DNA of 64,000 nt, taken from the NCBI GenBank assembly GCA_019828595.1, contig JAHQRK010000013.1:527501-591500 (forward strand), given 5' to 3'. Origin of the DNA: Aphanomyces cochlioides. Taxonomy: Eukaryota; Oomycota; Saprolegniomycetes; Saprolegniales; Verrucalvaceae. A program made the position numbers and the translations under genes. Positions 61,808 through 64,000 of this stretch are shown here, piece after piece. How positions within the stretch are numbered: the stretch's first letter is position 1; the number at the start of each line of letters is the position of its first letter. The notes under the pieces are model-generated. The model worked only from the letters and a program-made list of their open reading frames with translations. It was not told the DNA's origin and did no database searches.

Positions 61808-63903
61808 TCAAGCCCTGTCAGCTGGGCGAGAAGGGCAACGCGACGCCGAGTGGCCGACTTGCTTGCAGAGAGTGCAGGTTCGCACGTGCTCGCCGACGTA
61901 ATGGCCAACTTGGTGGCAAAGGTTGCATCGTAGGAACTTTCGAGGACAGTCGTTGGCTCCATGGCCGAGGCGATCACATCGACCACAGACTTTCACACCG
62001 CTAGTCGTCATGTCGTCGGGTTTGGACGTGATCATGACTGGTGGATAGTCACGGGGTGGACGTGAGTGCGATTGATTTGGCTGAGTCGCAGCTTGAGTTG
62101 GAGGCGTCACACTTGGATGAGTCGGAGGAGGCGCTTGAGTCGCAAATCCTGGAGCATAGGGTGACGGAAAGTTGTACATAGTGCTTGGTTGGGCCTGGAT
62201 CGGAGCTGCGAAGTACGGAGTAGCAGGTTTGGTCAAGGCTTCAGTCAGCATTTTGACATGTGCTACGAAAGCCTTCTGCTCGGACTGAGTCGTAGAGATT
62301 GCTTCAAGGATCTTGGCCAGAGTCGACTCGTCTTGAAAGCCGACTTTCGAGTTTCTACGATGAGTCCGCGGAGAAGGTTCGGGAGTCGACGATGTAGAGC
62401 GATCACTGGAGTTCGATCGAGAAGAAGTCGTAGCAGTCGACACGCTCTGGGCTTCATTTGTTCGCGGTAGAGTGGCGGATCCTCGAGTCGGATCTGACGC
62501 CCACGGAGCAGCTTCATACAGTCGTTGATCGATAGGAGCTCCTTGTCAGTGTTCTCAAGGCAGGACTCAGCTCGAGAGTGTCAGACTCCACTCTTGAAGA
62601 TCACGACTCCTAGACGATCGGGCACGTCGATATCATCAAGGATCCTTTGGAGTCGAATCGCATAGGCCTTTACTGACTCGCCTTCCAGACGCTCAGAGTC
62701 CTCAAACAAGTGATCTACAAGTTCACGTGGAGTGCGATTGCAGAAGCGATCCATGAAGTTGTCATAGATCTCTCCCCATACGTCACCGGTTTTCGTCTTC
62801 GAGATCGCGATCCACCATTGGGATAAGGCAGGGTGGACCTTCTCGGACATGAGTTTGAGTCCCAGTAACGTCTTGCGATCTGAGTCGCTGAGTTGGAGGC
62901 GATCGGCTTGATCCATGAGTTGTTTTATGAAGAATTCGCAATGAGCTTGATCGTCAGAAGTTGGGATCGTAGTGAACTTAACGGCTTGGCTGAGAGAGCC
63001 CTTGGATTTGGAGTCGGCAATTGATTCTTCGACTTTGTCCATTTTGGTTTCCATCCTTTGAAGTGATTTTTGGAGTTCTAACAACAATGGGAGAGTAGAA
63101 TCAGGTGCGGAATCAGGCGTATCAGACCCGTTGTCGAGAGGGTCGGTTTCGGATTCGGCGATCGGGGTTGATTTACTGCCTCGATCGAGTCGTTCGCAAA
63201 GCGCTTCGAGGTTTTGGAGGCGTTGATTGAGAGTCAAGTTTTTTTGAGTCAATGTGCGGATCTGTTCGACAAGTCGTTGTTTGGATTCGATCGAATTGAG
63301 CTCAGCTAGGTCGAGTTGACGTTGGGTCGAGGTTTGACTTTCTTCCAGAGCGCGACTTAGAGCCTGTAGTTCGTGTAAGACGCGGTTGAAATTAGAGGAG
63401 CGAACGTTAGCGAGAGTCTGAAGGTTCTCACTAAGCCGCTGCTGTTCAAGGGAGAAAAGTTGCAAGGACTGATGCAAATTCGAAATGGTTGTCTGTTGAT
63501 TCACCAAAGCAGTTTCCAAACGGACAAAATCAATTTCAAGGGTCGGAGATTGCGATAATTTTCGAAGATCCAATATAGTAGCGTTGAAATCCTCTCGAGT
63601 GGACGATAATTCAAATTGGACTTGGCTGGTACGACCTGTAAGTTCCTGTAAAGAGATAGATAAAGAATTCAACGAAGTCGCAGTCATGTCATGTTACGAC
63701 TGGAAAGTCTGAGTGGCAAGGTTCAATCGATCTGACAATGAATTGGACGTAACAGAAACGGTGTCGACTTGCGATTGTAACGATTGCAGTTGAGCGGAGA
63801 AATTCGAGGCTAGGGTTAAGGCAGTTTCTGGAGTTTCACTGTCCATTTCAACGTCTGTAGTAACCAATTCTCGATTCATTTGAAGATCAGCCGTCGGTGC
63901 CAA
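61808..63903 (-). pseudogene. Gag of Gypsy element 2, broken
   Basis: The frame from 63903 holds a helical N-terminus, meets TAA at 63694-63696 and continues in the same frame (63687-62581) as a long coiled coil (heptads around SLEQQRLSENLQTLANV), then a retrotransposon gag domain (QWWIAISKTKTGDVWGE, YAIRLQRILDD) to a stop at 62581. A separate frame (62443-61808) has a Ser/Pro-rich region and three zinc knuckles: CGRCDRLGHGANDC, CNLCHQVGH..C and CTLCKQVGHSASRC. The real start may lie beyond 63903. Confidence 0.75.
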
Positions 63904-64000
63904 CGAAGGTAAATGTAAATGTTGGATTGGACCAGCGGACTGATGATTGTTTGGGAGGTTGGGATCGTTAGAGACAATTTCATTCGTGAGTCGGACATCG

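Larger units (their letters stand above)
56099..64000 (-). mobile_element. Ty3/Gypsy retrotransposon 2, cut by the window end
   Basis: At least 7.9 kb on the minus strand, in the order gag with coiled coil, CCHC knuckles, protease, reverse transcriptase, RNase H, integrase, 3' LTR. It is a different family from the 18.9 kb element (protease LIDTGASSS, YLDDCIVYSED, no close sequence match). The coding region has several stops and frameshifts and a 110-base internal duplication. Confidence 0.85.

Overview
The window looks like nuclear DNA of an oomycete, most like a saprolegnian water mould of the Aphanomyces type (species not determined). Four things point there. Secreted trypsin-like proteases dominate the gene content. 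A 14-base element resembling the oomycete Inr/FPR core promoter (TCATTYYNCAWTTT) lies 2-18 bases upstream of many start codons. Spliceosomal introns in transposon genes are very short (34-45 nt). Several eukaryotic transposon classes are present. There are no operons, tRNAs, rRNAs or CRISPR arrays that I can see.

Layout. 1-5 kb: a Tc1/mariner element with TA duplications, then a PIF/Harbinger element. 5.1-5.8 kb: a secreted protein with two poly-aspartate tracts of exactly 69 residues. 7.6-18.4 kb: an inverted pair of protease-fragment plus glycine-rich-gene blocks enclosing a broken tyrosinase, a broken trypsin and an intron-containing DDE transposon. 18.9-24.9 kb: a Ty3/Gypsy chromodomain retrotransposon with nearly identical LTRs but a broken polyprotein. 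26-53.5 kb: a dense cluster of secreted trypsin-family genes, two M14 carboxypeptidases and four head-to-head pairs of small glycine-rich secreted proteins, arranged as three successive palindromes centred near 29.4, 38.6 and 45.8 kb. 51.3-56.1 kb: a 1.2 kb direct segmental duplication with a MITE-like element next to its breakpoint. 56.1-64 kb: a second Ty3/Gypsy element on the minus strand that runs off the window.

How the genes fit together. Trypsin-family sequences occur at about 15 places: four look fully intact (29.6, 31.7, 43.9 and 46.7 kb), two are intact reading frames that have lost catalytic residues (50.8 and 52.6 kb), and the rest are truncated, frameshifted or relics. The intact enzymes are signal peptide, catalytic domain, Thr/Pro/Ser linker and a six-cysteine C-terminal module; the unrelated M14 carboxypeptidases end in the same linker and module. 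Interleaved are six divergent gene pairs, each one Gly/Cys-rich (GCG) and one Gly/Arg/Trp-rich (GRW) secreted peptide, sharing a 171-base intergenic promoter; both families carry a His-Leu-Arg motif in the same relative place. The whole reads as an extracellular digestion or host-interaction locus that has grown by inverted duplication and gene conversion.

The most interesting points are the paired GCG/GRW family, the shared protease module, the catalytically dead protease homologues, and a 3.9 kb palindrome whose identity stops at the core promoters of its outermost genes. Many breaks are single-base indels, so part of the pseudogene load could be sequencing error; breaks shared between copies could not be independent errors.
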